Positions 8,131 to 15,615 of a stretch of DNA of 64,000 nt are shown one piece after another. Below the pieces are notes generated by a model. That model did no database searches and was not told the DNA's origin. It saw only the letters and a list, made by a program, of their open reading frames with translations. Position 1 is the first letter of the stretch; each line of letters opens with the position of its first letter. The translations under genes were made by a program, and so were the position numbers. The stretch is taken from positions 4,730,501 through 4,794,500 of the forward strand of contig NZ_LT629771.1 in NCBI RefSeq assembly GCF_900105175.1, read 5' to 3'. Source of the stretch: Jiangella sp. DSM 45060 (GTDB lineage Bacteria > Actinomycetota > Actinomycetes > Jiangellales > Jiangellaceae).

Positions 8131-9510
8131 ATGACCGGTCTCGACGACGCCGTGGCGGGCGACCTGCGGGCGCTGGTGTCCGGCGATCTCCTGACCCCGG
8201 ACCACCCCGGCTACGACGACGCGCGCGCCGTCTTCAACGCGATGATCGACCGCCGGCCCGGGCTGATCGTGCAGTGCGCCGACCGCGCCGACGTCGCGCT
8301 GGCGGTGGCGTTCGCCCGCGAGCACGGCCTGGAGACGGCGGTCCGCGGCGGCGGGCACAGCGTCGCCGGGCTGGCGCTCACCGACGGCGGCCTGGTGATC
8401 GACCTGCGCCGGATGAACGCCGTCACCGTCGACCCCGTGGCCCGCACGGCCACCGTCGGCGGCGGCGCCACCATGGCCGACCTCGACCGCGCCTGCGCGC
8501 CGCACTGGCTGGCCACCACCGGCGGCCGGGTGTCGACGACCGGTGTCGGCGGGTTCGTGCTCGGCGGCGGCACCGGCTGGCTGGACCGGTTGTTCGGGCT
8601 GGCCTGCGACAACCTCGTCGAGGCGGAAGTCGTCACGGCGGACGGCGAGATCGTCCGGGCCACGCCGAACAGCCATCCCGACCTGTTCTGGGCGCTGCAC
8701 GGAGGCGGCGGCAACTTCGGCGTGGTGACGTCGCTGACGCTGCGGCTGCACCCGCTGCCGGAGTCGTCGCTGGCGCTGCTGCTGTGGCCGCCGGAGGACG
8801 GGCCGCGGATCGTCCGGGCCGCCCGCGACCTGCTGGAGGACGCTCCCGACACGCTCGGCGGCGGCGTCATCTACCTCACCGGCCCGGCGGGCGAGGACTT
8901 CGTGCCGGCCGAGCTGGCAGGGCGGCTGGCGCTGGGCGTCGCGCTCGTGCACGCCGGCGGCGAGCAGTCGCTGCGCGAGCTGGCGGCGCCGCTGTTCGAC
9001 GCGGCCCCGGCCGGCGCGATGGTGGCCGAGCTGCCGTACGACGAGCTGCAGTCGGCCCTCGACGACCCGCCCGGCCAGCGCAACTACTGGTCCGCCGAAC
9101 ATCTGGACACCCTCCCGGACGAGGCCGTCGACGCGTTCTGCGCGCAGGCGGCCGGGCTGATCGTGCCGTCGGCGTCGCAGCACGTGCTGTTCCGCATGGG
9201 CGGCGCGGTCGCCCGCGGCCCGGCCGACTATCCGATCCCCTGGCGGCAGGCCGGCTGGGTGGTGCACCCGTTCGGGCTCTGGACCGATCCCGCCGACGAC
9301 GCTCGCGGCCGGCAGTGGGCGCACGACGTCTGCGCCGCCGTCCGGCCGTGGCGCACCGGCGCCGTCTACCTCAACTTCATCGGCGACGAGGGCGAGCACC
9401 GCGTCGTCGCCGGCTACGGCGCCGTCGGCTATGCCCGGCTGGCCGCCGTCAAGGCCCGCTACGACCCCACGAACCTGTTCCGGCGCAACCACAACGTCGT
9501 GCCGGCCTGA
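8131..9510 (+). CDS. FAD-linked oxidase, PCMH/berberine-bridge type
   Basis: A 459-residue flavoprotein oxidase of the VAO/PCMH superfamily. The FAD-binding domain shows RGGGHS near residues 72-77, where His76 is the expected covalent FAD attachment point, and TGVGGFVLGGGTGWL near 137-151. The C-terminal berberine-bridge element ends in the typical NLFRRNHNV. The cysteine that makes a second covalent bond in oligosaccharide oxidases is absent (Val-Ser at that site), so FAD is probably bound through His only. No signal peptide. The ATG at 8131 is preceded by GGGGGGCAG; an upstream in-frame ATG at 8044 lies inside the inverted repeat and is less likely. The substrate cannot be predicted; it belongs to an accessory insert with no clear pathway partners. 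Confidence 0.88.
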   Translation: MTGLDDAVAGDLRALVSGDLLTPDHPGYDDARAVFNAMIDRRPGLIVQCADRADVALAVAFAREHGLETAVRGGGHSVAGLALTDGGLVIDLRRMNAVTVDPVARTATVGGGATMADLDRACAPHWLATTGGRVSTTGVGGFVLGGGTGWLDRLFGLACDNLVEAEVVTADGEIVRATPNSHPDLFWALHGGGGNFGVVTSLTLRLHPLPESSLALLLWPPEDGPRIVRAARDLLEDAPDTLGGGVIYLTGPAGEDFVPAELAGRLALGVALVHAGGEQSLRELAAPLFDAAPAGAMVAELPYDELQSALDDPPGQRNYWSAEHLDTLPDEAVDAFCAQAAGLIVPSASQHVLFRMGGAVARGPADYPIPWRQAGWVVHPFGLWTDPADDARGRQWAHDVCAAVRPWRTGAVYLNFIGDEGEHRVVAGYGAVGYARLAAVKARYDPTNLFRRNHNVVPA

Positions 9511-9516
9511 CCTCGT

Positions 9517-10341
9517 TCAGACGCCGCGCAGCTCGCCCTCGAGGACGGTGCGGGCCCGGCCGGCCAGCTCGAGCCGGTCACCGTGCATCGTCACGCCGAC
9601 GATGCCGCCGCGGGCGGACAGCTGCGCGCCGGTCAGCGCGGTGCCGTCGGGCGTTCCCAGCTCTTTCGCCCAGTACGGCCCGAGCACGCAGTGCGCGGAC
9701 CCCGTCACCGGGTCCTCGGGAACACCCACCGCCGGCGCGAAGAAGCGGGACACGAAGTCGTACGGCGAGCCGTCGTCGGCGCGGGCGGTCACGATGACGC
9801 CGCGCGCCTCGACCACCTCCAGCGCGACGAGGTCGGGCGCCAGCTCGCGCACCACCGCCTCGGACTCGACGACCGCGAGTACGTCGAACCGGCTCCGGCC
9901 GGTCCACACCGGGGTGACGCCGAGCGCCGCGGCCAGCCCGCCCGGAGCAGGCGCCTCCTGCGCCGGCAGCGCCGGGAAGTCCATGCCGACCGCGCCGGAC
10001 CGGTCGCGGGTGACGGTGAGCACGCCGCTGCGGGTGCTGAACCGGATCGGGCCGGACTCGCCGCGCTCGAACAACACATGCGACGTGGCCAGCGTGGCGT
10101 GGCCGCACAGGTCGACCTCGACCTCGGGGGTGAACCAGCGCAGCCGGTAGTCGACCGCCGGCGTGGCCCGCGCCGCCTCGTCGCCCTCGACCGGCTCGAC
10201 GAACGCGGTCTCGGAGTGCTTCAGTTCGGCCGCGACGGACTGCATCCAGTCGTCGGGGACCGGCCGGTCCAGCAGGCAGACCCCGGCCGGGTTGCCGCCG
10301 AAGGGCCGATCGGTGAACGCGTCGACGACGAGGATCCGCAC
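9517..10341 (-). CDS. PhzF-family isomerase/epimerase-like protein
   Basis: A 274-residue protein of the PhzF superfamily (diaminopimelate-epimerase-like fold), which includes phenazine biosynthesis isomerase and many uncharacterised members. It starts VRILVVDAFTDRPFGGNPAGVCLL and contains HSETAFV, whose Glu is the conserved catalytic acid, plus CGHAT and the DPVTGSAHC segment in the second half-domain. GTG 10341 is used because the family begins at this point; ten further in-frame codons upstream are not conserved. It is convergent with the FAD oxidase (stops 6 bp apart). There are no phenazine genes nearby, so a phenazine role is not supported. Confidence 0.88.
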   Translation of the reverse strand: MRILVVDAFTDRPFGGNPAGVCLLDRPVPDDWMQSVAAELKHSETAFVEPVEGDEAARATPAVDYRLRWFTPEVEVDLCGHATLATSHVLFERGESGPIRFSTRSGVLTVTRDRSGAVGMDFPALPAQEAPAPGGLAAALGVTPVWTGRSRFDVLAVVESEAVVRELAPDLVALEVVEARGVIVTARADDGSPYDFVSRFFAPAVGVPEDPVTGSAHCVLGPYWAKELGTPDGTALTGAQLSARGGIVGVTMHGDRLELAGRARTVLEGELRGV

Positions 10342-10421
10342 AGTGCCCAGCCTACGAGCTTCCGGCCGCACCGTTCACCTGCGATCCCACTGGTCGCGAA
10401 TGTGGTGATAGGACCGGGTCG

Positions 10422-11148
10422 ATGCTCCAGCACCTCACCGGGCCGGTCTGGCTGTGGCCGGCAGATCCCGATCCGGACCGGATCCAGGCCACCGTCGGCA
10501 TCGTCGCCGGCGACACCGGCTCGATTGCGGTCGACGCCGGGCACAGCCCGGCCCTGGCCGGCCGCGTCCGCGCCGGCGTCGAGGCCGCCGGCCTGCCGCC
10601 GGTCGTCCGGGGTGGTCCTGACGCACCATCACTGGGACCACACCTGGGGTCTCGCGGCCTGGGACGCTCCGGCGACGGCACACCGCCGTTGTGCCGAGGC
10701 GATGGCCGCTGAGGCCACGCTGCCGTGGAGTCACGAGGAGCTGCGCCGCCGGATCGCCGCGCAGCCCCTGCTGGGTCCGAGTTACCGGGCCCGGGCGCGG
10801 GCGGTCGACGATTTCGGCGAGCTGCGCCTCGTCGCGCCGGACACCGTCTTCGACGACCGTCTCACCGTCACCGCGGGTGGGGCCACCGTCGAACTGGCGC
10901 ACGTCGGCGGCGGGCACGCGCACGGCTCCAGCGTCGTTCGTGTGCCGGCCGCAGGCGTCCTGTTCCTCGGCGACGCCTACTACCCGCCGCCGCACCACCT
11001 GCGCCGGCCCGGCGACGGACCCGACCTCGAACTGGCGGCGTCGCTGCTCGGCCCGGACGTCGAGTGGTGGGTCGAGGGACACGACGTGCCCCGTACGCGG
11101 GCCGAGGCCGAAGCCGCGCTGCGCGCGGCGGGCTCCGCCACCGGCTGA
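10422..11148 (+). pseudogene. metallo-beta-lactamase-fold hydrolase, frameshifted
   Basis: The first frame from ATG 10422 gives a plausible N-terminus ending in GLPPVVRGG, but the metal-binding motif THHHWDHTWG is in the next frame. That second frame continues through GGGHAHGSS and a GDAYYPPPHH segment to the stop at 11148. Removing one G from the run GGGG at 10609-10612 joins both halves into one protein of about 241 residues (VVRVVLTHHHWDH). So either the gene is broken by a +1 frameshift or the assembly has one G too many. Intact, it would be a small zinc hydrolase of the glyoxalase II/MBL type with unknown substrate. Its stop lies 3 bp from the convergent radical SAM stop. Confidence 0.75.
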
Positions 11149-11151
11149 CCG

Positions 11152-13074
11152 TCAGACCGGGGTCAGCGGGAGCAGGGCGCGCCCCGTCGGGCCGGTCTGG
11201 ATCTCGGTGCCCATCGACGGGCAGACGCCGCAGTCGAAGCAGGGGGTCCAGCGGCAGTCGTCGAGCTCGATCTCGTCGACGGCGTCCTGCCAGTCGTCCC
11301 ACAGCCAGTCGCGGTCGAGGCCGCTGTCGAGGTGGTCCCAGGGCAGCACCTCGTCGCGGTCGCGTTCGCGGGTGGTGTACCAGGCGAGGTCGACGGGCTC
11401 GCCGGCCAGCGCGGCCTCGGCGCACGCCACCCAGCGGTCGTAGGAGAAGTGCTCGCCCCAGCCGTCGAAGCGGCCGCCGTCGTCCCAGACGGCCTTGATG
11501 ACGCGGGCGACCCGGCGGTCGCCGCGGGAGAGCAGGCCCTCGACCATGCTGGGCTTGCCCTCGTGGTAGCGCAGGCCGATGGCCTTGCCGTACCGGCGGT
11601 CGGACTTCACCTTCTCGCGCAGCTTGCGCAGCCGGGCGTCGACGACCTCGTGATCGGCCTGGGCGGCCCACTGGAACGGGGTGTGCGGCTTGGGCACGAA
11701 CCCGCCGATGGACACCGTGCAGCGGATGTCGCCGCGCCCGGACGCCTTCCGCCCGGCCTCGATGACCCGCTTGGCGAGGTCGGCGATGGCCAGCACGTCG
11801 TCGTCGGTCTCGGTCGGCAGCCCGCACATGAAGTACAGCTTCACCTGCCGCCAGCCGCTGCCGTAGGCCGTGCTGACGGTGCGGATGAGGTCGTCCTCGC
11901 TGACCATCTTGTTGATGACGCGGCGCATGCGCTCGGTGCCGCCCTCGGGCGCGAACGTCAGCCCGGACCGGCGGCCGTTGCGGGACAGCTCGTCGGCGAG
12001 GGTGACGTTGAACGCGTCGACGCGCGTGGACGGCAGCGACAGCGAGGTGTTGGTGCCGTCGTAGCGGTCGGCCAGGCCCTTCGCGATATCGCCGATCTCG
12101 GAGTGGTCGGCGCTGGACAGCGACAGCAGCCCCACCTCGGTGAAGCCGGAGTTCTTGACCCCCTCGGCGACCATGGCGCCGACGGTCTCGAGCGAGCGCT
12201 CGCGCACCGGCCGGGTGATCATGCCGGCCTGGCAGAACCGGCAGCCGCGGGTGCAGCCGCGGAAGATCTCGACGCTGTACCGCTCGTGGACGGTCTCGGC
12301 CAGCGGCACCAGCGGCTTGCGCGGGTACGGCCACTGGTCGAGGTCCATGACGGTGTGCTTGCGGACGGTCTCGGGGACGCCGGGGCGGTTCGGCACGACT
12401 GCGGCGATGGCGCCGTCGGCGCGGTACGTGACGTCGTAGAACCTCGGCACGTACACGCCGCCGCCGGCCGCAAGCCGCAGCAGCAGCTCGTCGCGGCCGC
12501 CGGGGCTGCCCTCGGCCTTCCACTCGCGCACCACCTCGGTGACGGCGAGCACGATCTCTTCGCCGTCGCCCAGCACGGCGGCGTCGAGAAAGTCGGCGAC
12601 CGGCTCGGGGTTGAACGCCGCGTGGCCACCGGCGAGGACGACGGGGTGATCGTCGCCGCGGTCGGCGGACAGCAGCGGGATGCCGGCGAGGTCGAGCGCC
12701 GTCAGCAGGTTGGTGTAGCCCAGCTCGGTGGCGAACGAGACGCCGAGCAGGTCGAACGCGCCGACCGGCCGGTGCGCGTCGACGGTGAACTGGCTGATGC
12801 CGTGCTCGCGCAGCAGCTTCTCGAGGTCGGGCCAGACCGCGTAGGTGCGCTCGGCCAGCACGCCGTCCTGCTCGTTGAGCAGCTCGTACAGGATCTGCAC
12901 GCCCTGGTTGGGCAGTCCCACCTCGTAGGCGTCGGGGTACATGAGCGCCCACCGCACCTCGGCGGAATCCCAGTCCTTCACCGTGGCCCCGAGCTCGCCC
13001 CCGACGTACTGGATGGGCTTGGACACCCGCGCCAGCAACGGCTCGAGCTGGTCGAACAGGGACTCGACGGGCAT
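11152..13074 (-). CDS. TIGR03960-family radical SAM protein
   Basis: A 640-residue B12-binding-like/radical SAM protein of the TIGR03960 family. The N-terminal half contains the ALMYPDAYEVGLPNQGVQ region typical of cobalamin-binding-like radical SAM proteins. The [4Fe-4S] motif is in FRGCTRGCRFCQAG (CxxxCxxC). The C-terminus has CFDCGVC, a second cysteine cluster. It usually pairs with DUF2344, present here at 7289-8014 but separated by three genes. ATG 13074 with AGGA five bases upstream is preferred over the GTG at 13089. The biochemical reaction is unknown; the conserved location beside rne and ribosomal genes hints at RNA or ribosome modification, by context only. Confidence 0.92.
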   Translation of the reverse strand: MPVESLFDQLEPLLARVSKPIQYVGGELGATVKDWDSAEVRWALMYPDAYEVGLPNQGVQILYELLNEQDGVLAERTYAVWPDLEKLLREHGISQFTVDAHRPVGAFDLLGVSFATELGYTNLLTALDLAGIPLLSADRGDDHPVVLAGGHAAFNPEPVADFLDAAVLGDGEEIVLAVTEVVREWKAEGSPGGRDELLLRLAAGGGVYVPRFYDVTYRADGAIAAVVPNRPGVPETVRKHTVMDLDQWPYPRKPLVPLAETVHERYSVEIFRGCTRGCRFCQAGMITRPVRERSLETVGAMVAEGVKNSGFTEVGLLSLSSADHSEIGDIAKGLADRYDGTNTSLSLPSTRVDAFNVTLADELSRNGRRSGLTFAPEGGTERMRRVINKMVSEDDLIRTVSTAYGSGWRQVKLYFMCGLPTETDDDVLAIADLAKRVIEAGRKASGRGDIRCTVSIGGFVPKPHTPFQWAAQADHEVVDARLRKLREKVKSDRRYGKAIGLRYHEGKPSMVEGLLSRGDRRVARVIKAVWDDGGRFDGWGEHFSYDRWVACAEAALAGEPVDLAWYTTRERDRDEVLPWDHLDSGLDRDWLWDDWQDAVDEIELDDCRWTPCFDCGVCPSMGTEIQTGPTGRALLPLTPV

Positions 13075-13190
13075 GGACGTCCTACTCACGGGTGGGCTCT
13101 CGGGCGGTCACGGGTATGGTAACCACCACGAAAGGACCGGGTCTCGGGCACGACCGGACAGCCAGACGTCTGCGACGAGAGGCAGCAGGT

Positions 13191-13589
13191 ATGACCGACC
13201 CCGCCCACGCGGTCCCGAACGGCTTCGAGCCGTCGCCGTACGAGACGCGGCCGCTGGCGATCCAGCCCGACGACGCCACCACGCCCGACCTCATCGCCCG
13301 GCCGCCCACCATCCCGCCGACGGACCCCGGCACCAGCAGCCGCGAAGAGCTGGAGATGGCGCTGCAGCGCGCCCAGCTGGTGGCCGACGACTGCGAGTCG
13401 CTGCTCGCGCCCGCCCAGCGGGCCATGGAGGACGGCGCCTGGGTGAGCCGCCTCGCCGACGAGTTCTCCAACGAGCTCACCGTGCACGCCCGGCTGGCCG
13501 GATCCGTCGCCGCGGCCTGCGTCGAGACCATCCAGACCGCGCTCGACAGCCGCGGCGACGACGACCTGCTGGAGGTGCGGCCGCTGTGA
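13191..13589 (+). CDS. small WXG100-like helical protein with proline-rich N-terminus
   Basis: 132 residues. The first ~50 are Pro/Thr-rich and probably disordered. The rest is a helical pair whose turn reads EDGAWVSRLADEF, resembling the W-x-G/S turn and following helix of WXG100 proteins. It begins with ATG at 13191 behind AGGCAGCAGG. The stop overlaps the GTG of the next gene (GTGA), so the pair is probably co-translated. The arrangement (small WXG-like protein followed by a larger LPG-[LV]-RRRL protein) is the same as at 15612-18036 on the other strand. A secreted type VII substrate or co-chaperone is inferred from this; there is no confident family match. Confidence 0.75.
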   Translation: MTDPAHAVPNGFEPSPYETRPLAIQPDDATTPDLIARPPTIPPTDPGTSSREELEMALQRAQLVADDCESLLAPAQRAMEDGAWVSRLADEFSNELTVHARLAGSVAAACVETIQTALDSRGDDDLLEVRPL

Positions 13590-14653
13590 CGAAGGCGAGC
13601 GACAGCCTGGCCCCCGACCCCGGCAAGCTCGGCGGCGCCGACTCCGACAAGCTGGCCGGCGGCTACCTCGACAAGGAGTACGTCCCGCCGGAGACCGACT
13701 CGTCGTCCTACGGCGGCGGGTACGACGGCGGCGGAGGCGGTGGGGGCGGCGGCGGTTCCGAGGACGTCGCGGAGGACCCGCCGGCCGAGGACACCACCGA
13801 GGACACCACCGAGGACCCCGCGCCCGAGGACACCGCCGAGGACCCGGCCGACGATGACCCGCTCCACGCCGACAGCGACGACGACGACGACGCCCCGGAC
13901 CCCGACGACTTCGGCGACACCGACCACCCCACCAAGCCCGGCGACCCGGTGCTGGAGAAGCCGGAGCTGGAGAAGCCCATCCAGACGGAGACGCCGAACA
14001 CCACCGTCTCCATCGACGTCGAGGCGATGACCCGGCTGGTGGCGGCGATGGAACGAGCCGGCGATCAGATCGTTTCGCTGCAGGACGAGATGCGCACCAT
14101 CCTGTCCGGCGTCCACCTCGAGACCTCCGACACCACGCGGTTCGACCAGGTGGCCGAGTGGATCCAGGAGGTGCTGCCGGGTCTGCGCCGGCGGCTCGCG
14201 ATGGCGCAGGACCTCCTCGGCGACGACGTCAGCACCCAGCCCGACCACCAGCGTCCGGTCGTGCCGCGTCCGTACGTCGGCGACGAGACGCAGGTCAGCA
14301 CGAAGCCGATCCAGACGTCCTACGAGGCCGCCCGCGGCGCCGCCCACCGCTTCGGCATCCCCGGCGACCACGACAGCACGCGCGAGCTGGTCGCCGACCT
14401 CCAGGCGAACCGGCACGACCCGTACTACGCAGCCGAGCTGGTGCGCTCCACCGACCCGGAGACGCTGGTGCGCGCCGTCGTCGCCGCCGGGGACGACGAG
14501 CTGACGCAGCTCACCGCCGCCACTGTGGCGACGGCCGGGCGCGGCACCGGCGAGCTGGCCCCGCCGGCCGGGTACGAGGAGCAGTGGGCCGCCCTGCGCG
14601 ACAGCGACGACCCCGCCGTGGCCGCCGCCGCCGAACAGCTGCGCCCCGCCTGA
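13586..14653 (+). CDS. T7SS-associated protein with Gly/acidic linker, paralogue of the 699-residue protein
   Basis: 355 residues, starting with GTG at 13586 in a GTGA overlap. Order: a short N-terminal segment, a run of ten glycines near residue 50, a strongly acidic Asp/Glu/Thr/Pro repeat to about 120, a helical domain ending in LPGLRRRLAMAQDLL (about 197-211), and a C-terminal domain starting DPYYAAEL (about 278) and ending TGELAPPAGYEEQW. The last two elements match LPGVRRRLSLAESL and DPYFAAGL...TGDLAMPQDYADQW of the protein at 15612-17711, in the same order. It stops where that paralogue continues into its large C-terminal region. Possible roles: a shortened effector, a partner or an immunity-like decoy. 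No signal peptide. Confidence 0.8.
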   Translation: MTKASDSLAPDPGKLGGADSDKLAGGYLDKEYVPPETDSSSYGGGYDGGGGGGGGGGSEDVAEDPPAEDTTEDTTEDPAPEDTAEDPADDDPLHADSDDDDDAPDPDDFGDTDHPTKPGDPVLEKPELEKPIQTETPNTTVSIDVEAMTRLVAAMERAGDQIVSLQDEMRTILSGVHLETSDTTRFDQVAEWIQEVLPGLRRRLAMAQDLLGDDVSTQPDHQRPVVPRPYVGDETQVSTKPIQTSYEAARGAAHRFGIPGDHDSTRELVADLQANRHDPYYAAELVRSTDPETLVRAVVAAGDDELTQLTAATVATAGRGTGELAPPAGYEEQWAALRDSDDPAVAAAAEQLRPA

Positions 14654-14688
14654 CGCCGGTCGTCCGGGCGGGCATTCGACGCGGCGAT

Positions 14689-14745
14689 TGTCGGTGCCCG
14701 CCCGTAGGGTGCGTGCCCTCCCAGCCGGGCGGGGACCCGAACCCG
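14689..14745 (+). repeat. 57-bp repeat copy 1 with PafBC-type promoter word
   Basis: Begins TTGTCGGTG (from 14688), an 8-bp spacer, then TAGGGT. This fits the RecA-independent DNA-damage promoter consensus TGTCRGTG-N8-TAnnnT recognised with PafBC in mycobacteria and relatives. It is followed at once by a GC-rich dyad (CCC-T-CCC ... GGG-C-GGG). It differs from copy 2 at two positions. Confidence 0.7.
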
Positions 14746-14874
14746 CGCAGCGGCACATCGCACGACGCGCCTTCGCTGCGCGGCCCGGCCACACCCCCAT
14801 GGCGCGACCGGCAACCCAGCCGCAACCGGCGACCACCGGCCACGCGGCTTGGTGGCTCGAGGCTCGGCGGAGAC

Positions 14875-14931
14875 TGTCGGTGCCCGCCCGTAGGGTGGGT
14901 GCCCTCCCAGCCGGGCGGGGACCCGACCCCG
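14875..14931 (+). repeat. 57-bp repeat copy 2 with PafBC-type promoter word
   Basis: Same as copy 1 except for two substitutions; the TGTCGGTG-N8-TAGGGT word and the following GC-rich dyad are intact. Orientation is the same as copy 1. Both point toward the 3' end of the minus-strand lipoprotein gene. Confidence 0.7.
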
Positions 14932-15036
14932 GTGCACGAGCTCGGCTCGGCAGACCGGCGACCAGGCAGCCTGACGAGCGGCGCCGGACCAGGGGCCGGT
15001 CGCCGCTCGTCAGCGCCCGCGTCGAGGCTCCGGAAC

Positions 15037-15615
15037 TCAGCGGGTCGGCGCCGAGCCCTGCAGCGTCCACTCCTGCGGAATCTCCAGGGTCTGCGTGACC
15101 TGCTGGGCGATCGCCGCGGCGTCGGCCTCGCCGTCGCGGCCTTCGGCGGGGGCCGTGACGCGGACCTCGACGAGGTAGTCGCCGCTGGAGAGGCGGGCCT
15201 GGGCGGCGCCGCCGTCGGAGAAGGTGTAGCCGAGGCCTTGGTCGTCGGGCAGCTGGTGGTAGGTCTCGGCGTCGGCGAGGCCGTCCTCGAAGCCGGTGCG
15301 GGCGTTGCCCATCATGTAGTCGACCAGCACGCTCAGGGCGACATCGCTGCCGCCGTCGACGGTGACGCGGCAGCCCGCGCCGGTCAGGACGCCCTGGTTG
15401 TCGCGGCTGACCTGGCCGCCCTCGGCGCTGACCTCACCACCGAGGGCCAGCGACGCGCTCTCGGCGGGCAGGAAGTCGCAGAGCAGCTCGCCTCCGGGCG
15501 CGGTGGCCGGGATCGTGCTCGTGTCCACGGGGGTGTCTCCTTCGTCGTCGTCGCCGCAGCCGGCGACCGCCACCACGGCGGCCACCAGCACGGCGGCGGT
15601 CTTCAGCAGTCTCAT
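15037..15615 (-). CDS. secreted lipoprotein, DUF3558-like
   Basis: 192 residues with a clear lipoprotein signal: positively charged start MRLLKTAAVLVAAVVAVAG followed by Cys-Gly-Asp-Asp, so lipidation and anchoring on the outer face of the membrane are expected. The mature part begins with an acidic Thr/Pro linker, then a compact domain with two cysteines (LLCDFLPAES and GAGCRVTV) as in DUF3558-type lipoproteins. The ATG at 15615 overlaps the stop of the 699-residue T7SS protein (ATGA), so the two are coupled, suggesting the lipoprotein is the surface partner of that protein. The family assignment is tentative; the lipoprotein call is firm. Confidence 0.85.
   Translation of the reverse strand: MRLLKTAAVLVAAVVAVAGCGDDDEGDTPVDTSTIPATAPGGELLCDFLPAESASLALGGEVSAEGGQVSRDNQGVLTGAGCRVTVDGGSDVALSVLVDYMMGNARTGFEDGLADAETYHQLPDDQGLGYTFSDGGAAQARLSSGDYLVEVRVTAPAEGRDGEADAAAIAQQVTQTLEIPQEWTLQGSAPTR

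Larger units (their letters stand above)
14654..15036. other. intergenic region between convergent T7SS-linked genes, with duplicated promoter-like repeat
   Basis: 383 bp between the stop of the plus-strand gene at 14653 and the stop of the minus-strand lipoprotein at 15037. It holds two direct copies of a 57-bp sequence (14689-14745 and 14875-14931) separated by 129 bp. An open frame crosses both copies but its translation merely repeats the repeat and lacks an RBS, so it is not called. There is no gene downstream in the direction the promoter words point. Confidence 0.7.

Noticed and set aside
8575..8620. Second covalent FAD attachment through the cysteine of GLACDN (Cys159)
   Set aside because: Its distance from His76 is about 83 residues and it lies after the GVGG motif; the usual cysteine position, just before GVGG, is Val-Ser here, so only histidyl attachment is supported.
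14688..15098. A 136-codon plus-strand frame over the 57-bp repeats
   Set aside because: Its translation just repeats the repeat unit, it lacks a ribosome-binding site, and it overlaps the end of the lipoprotein gene.
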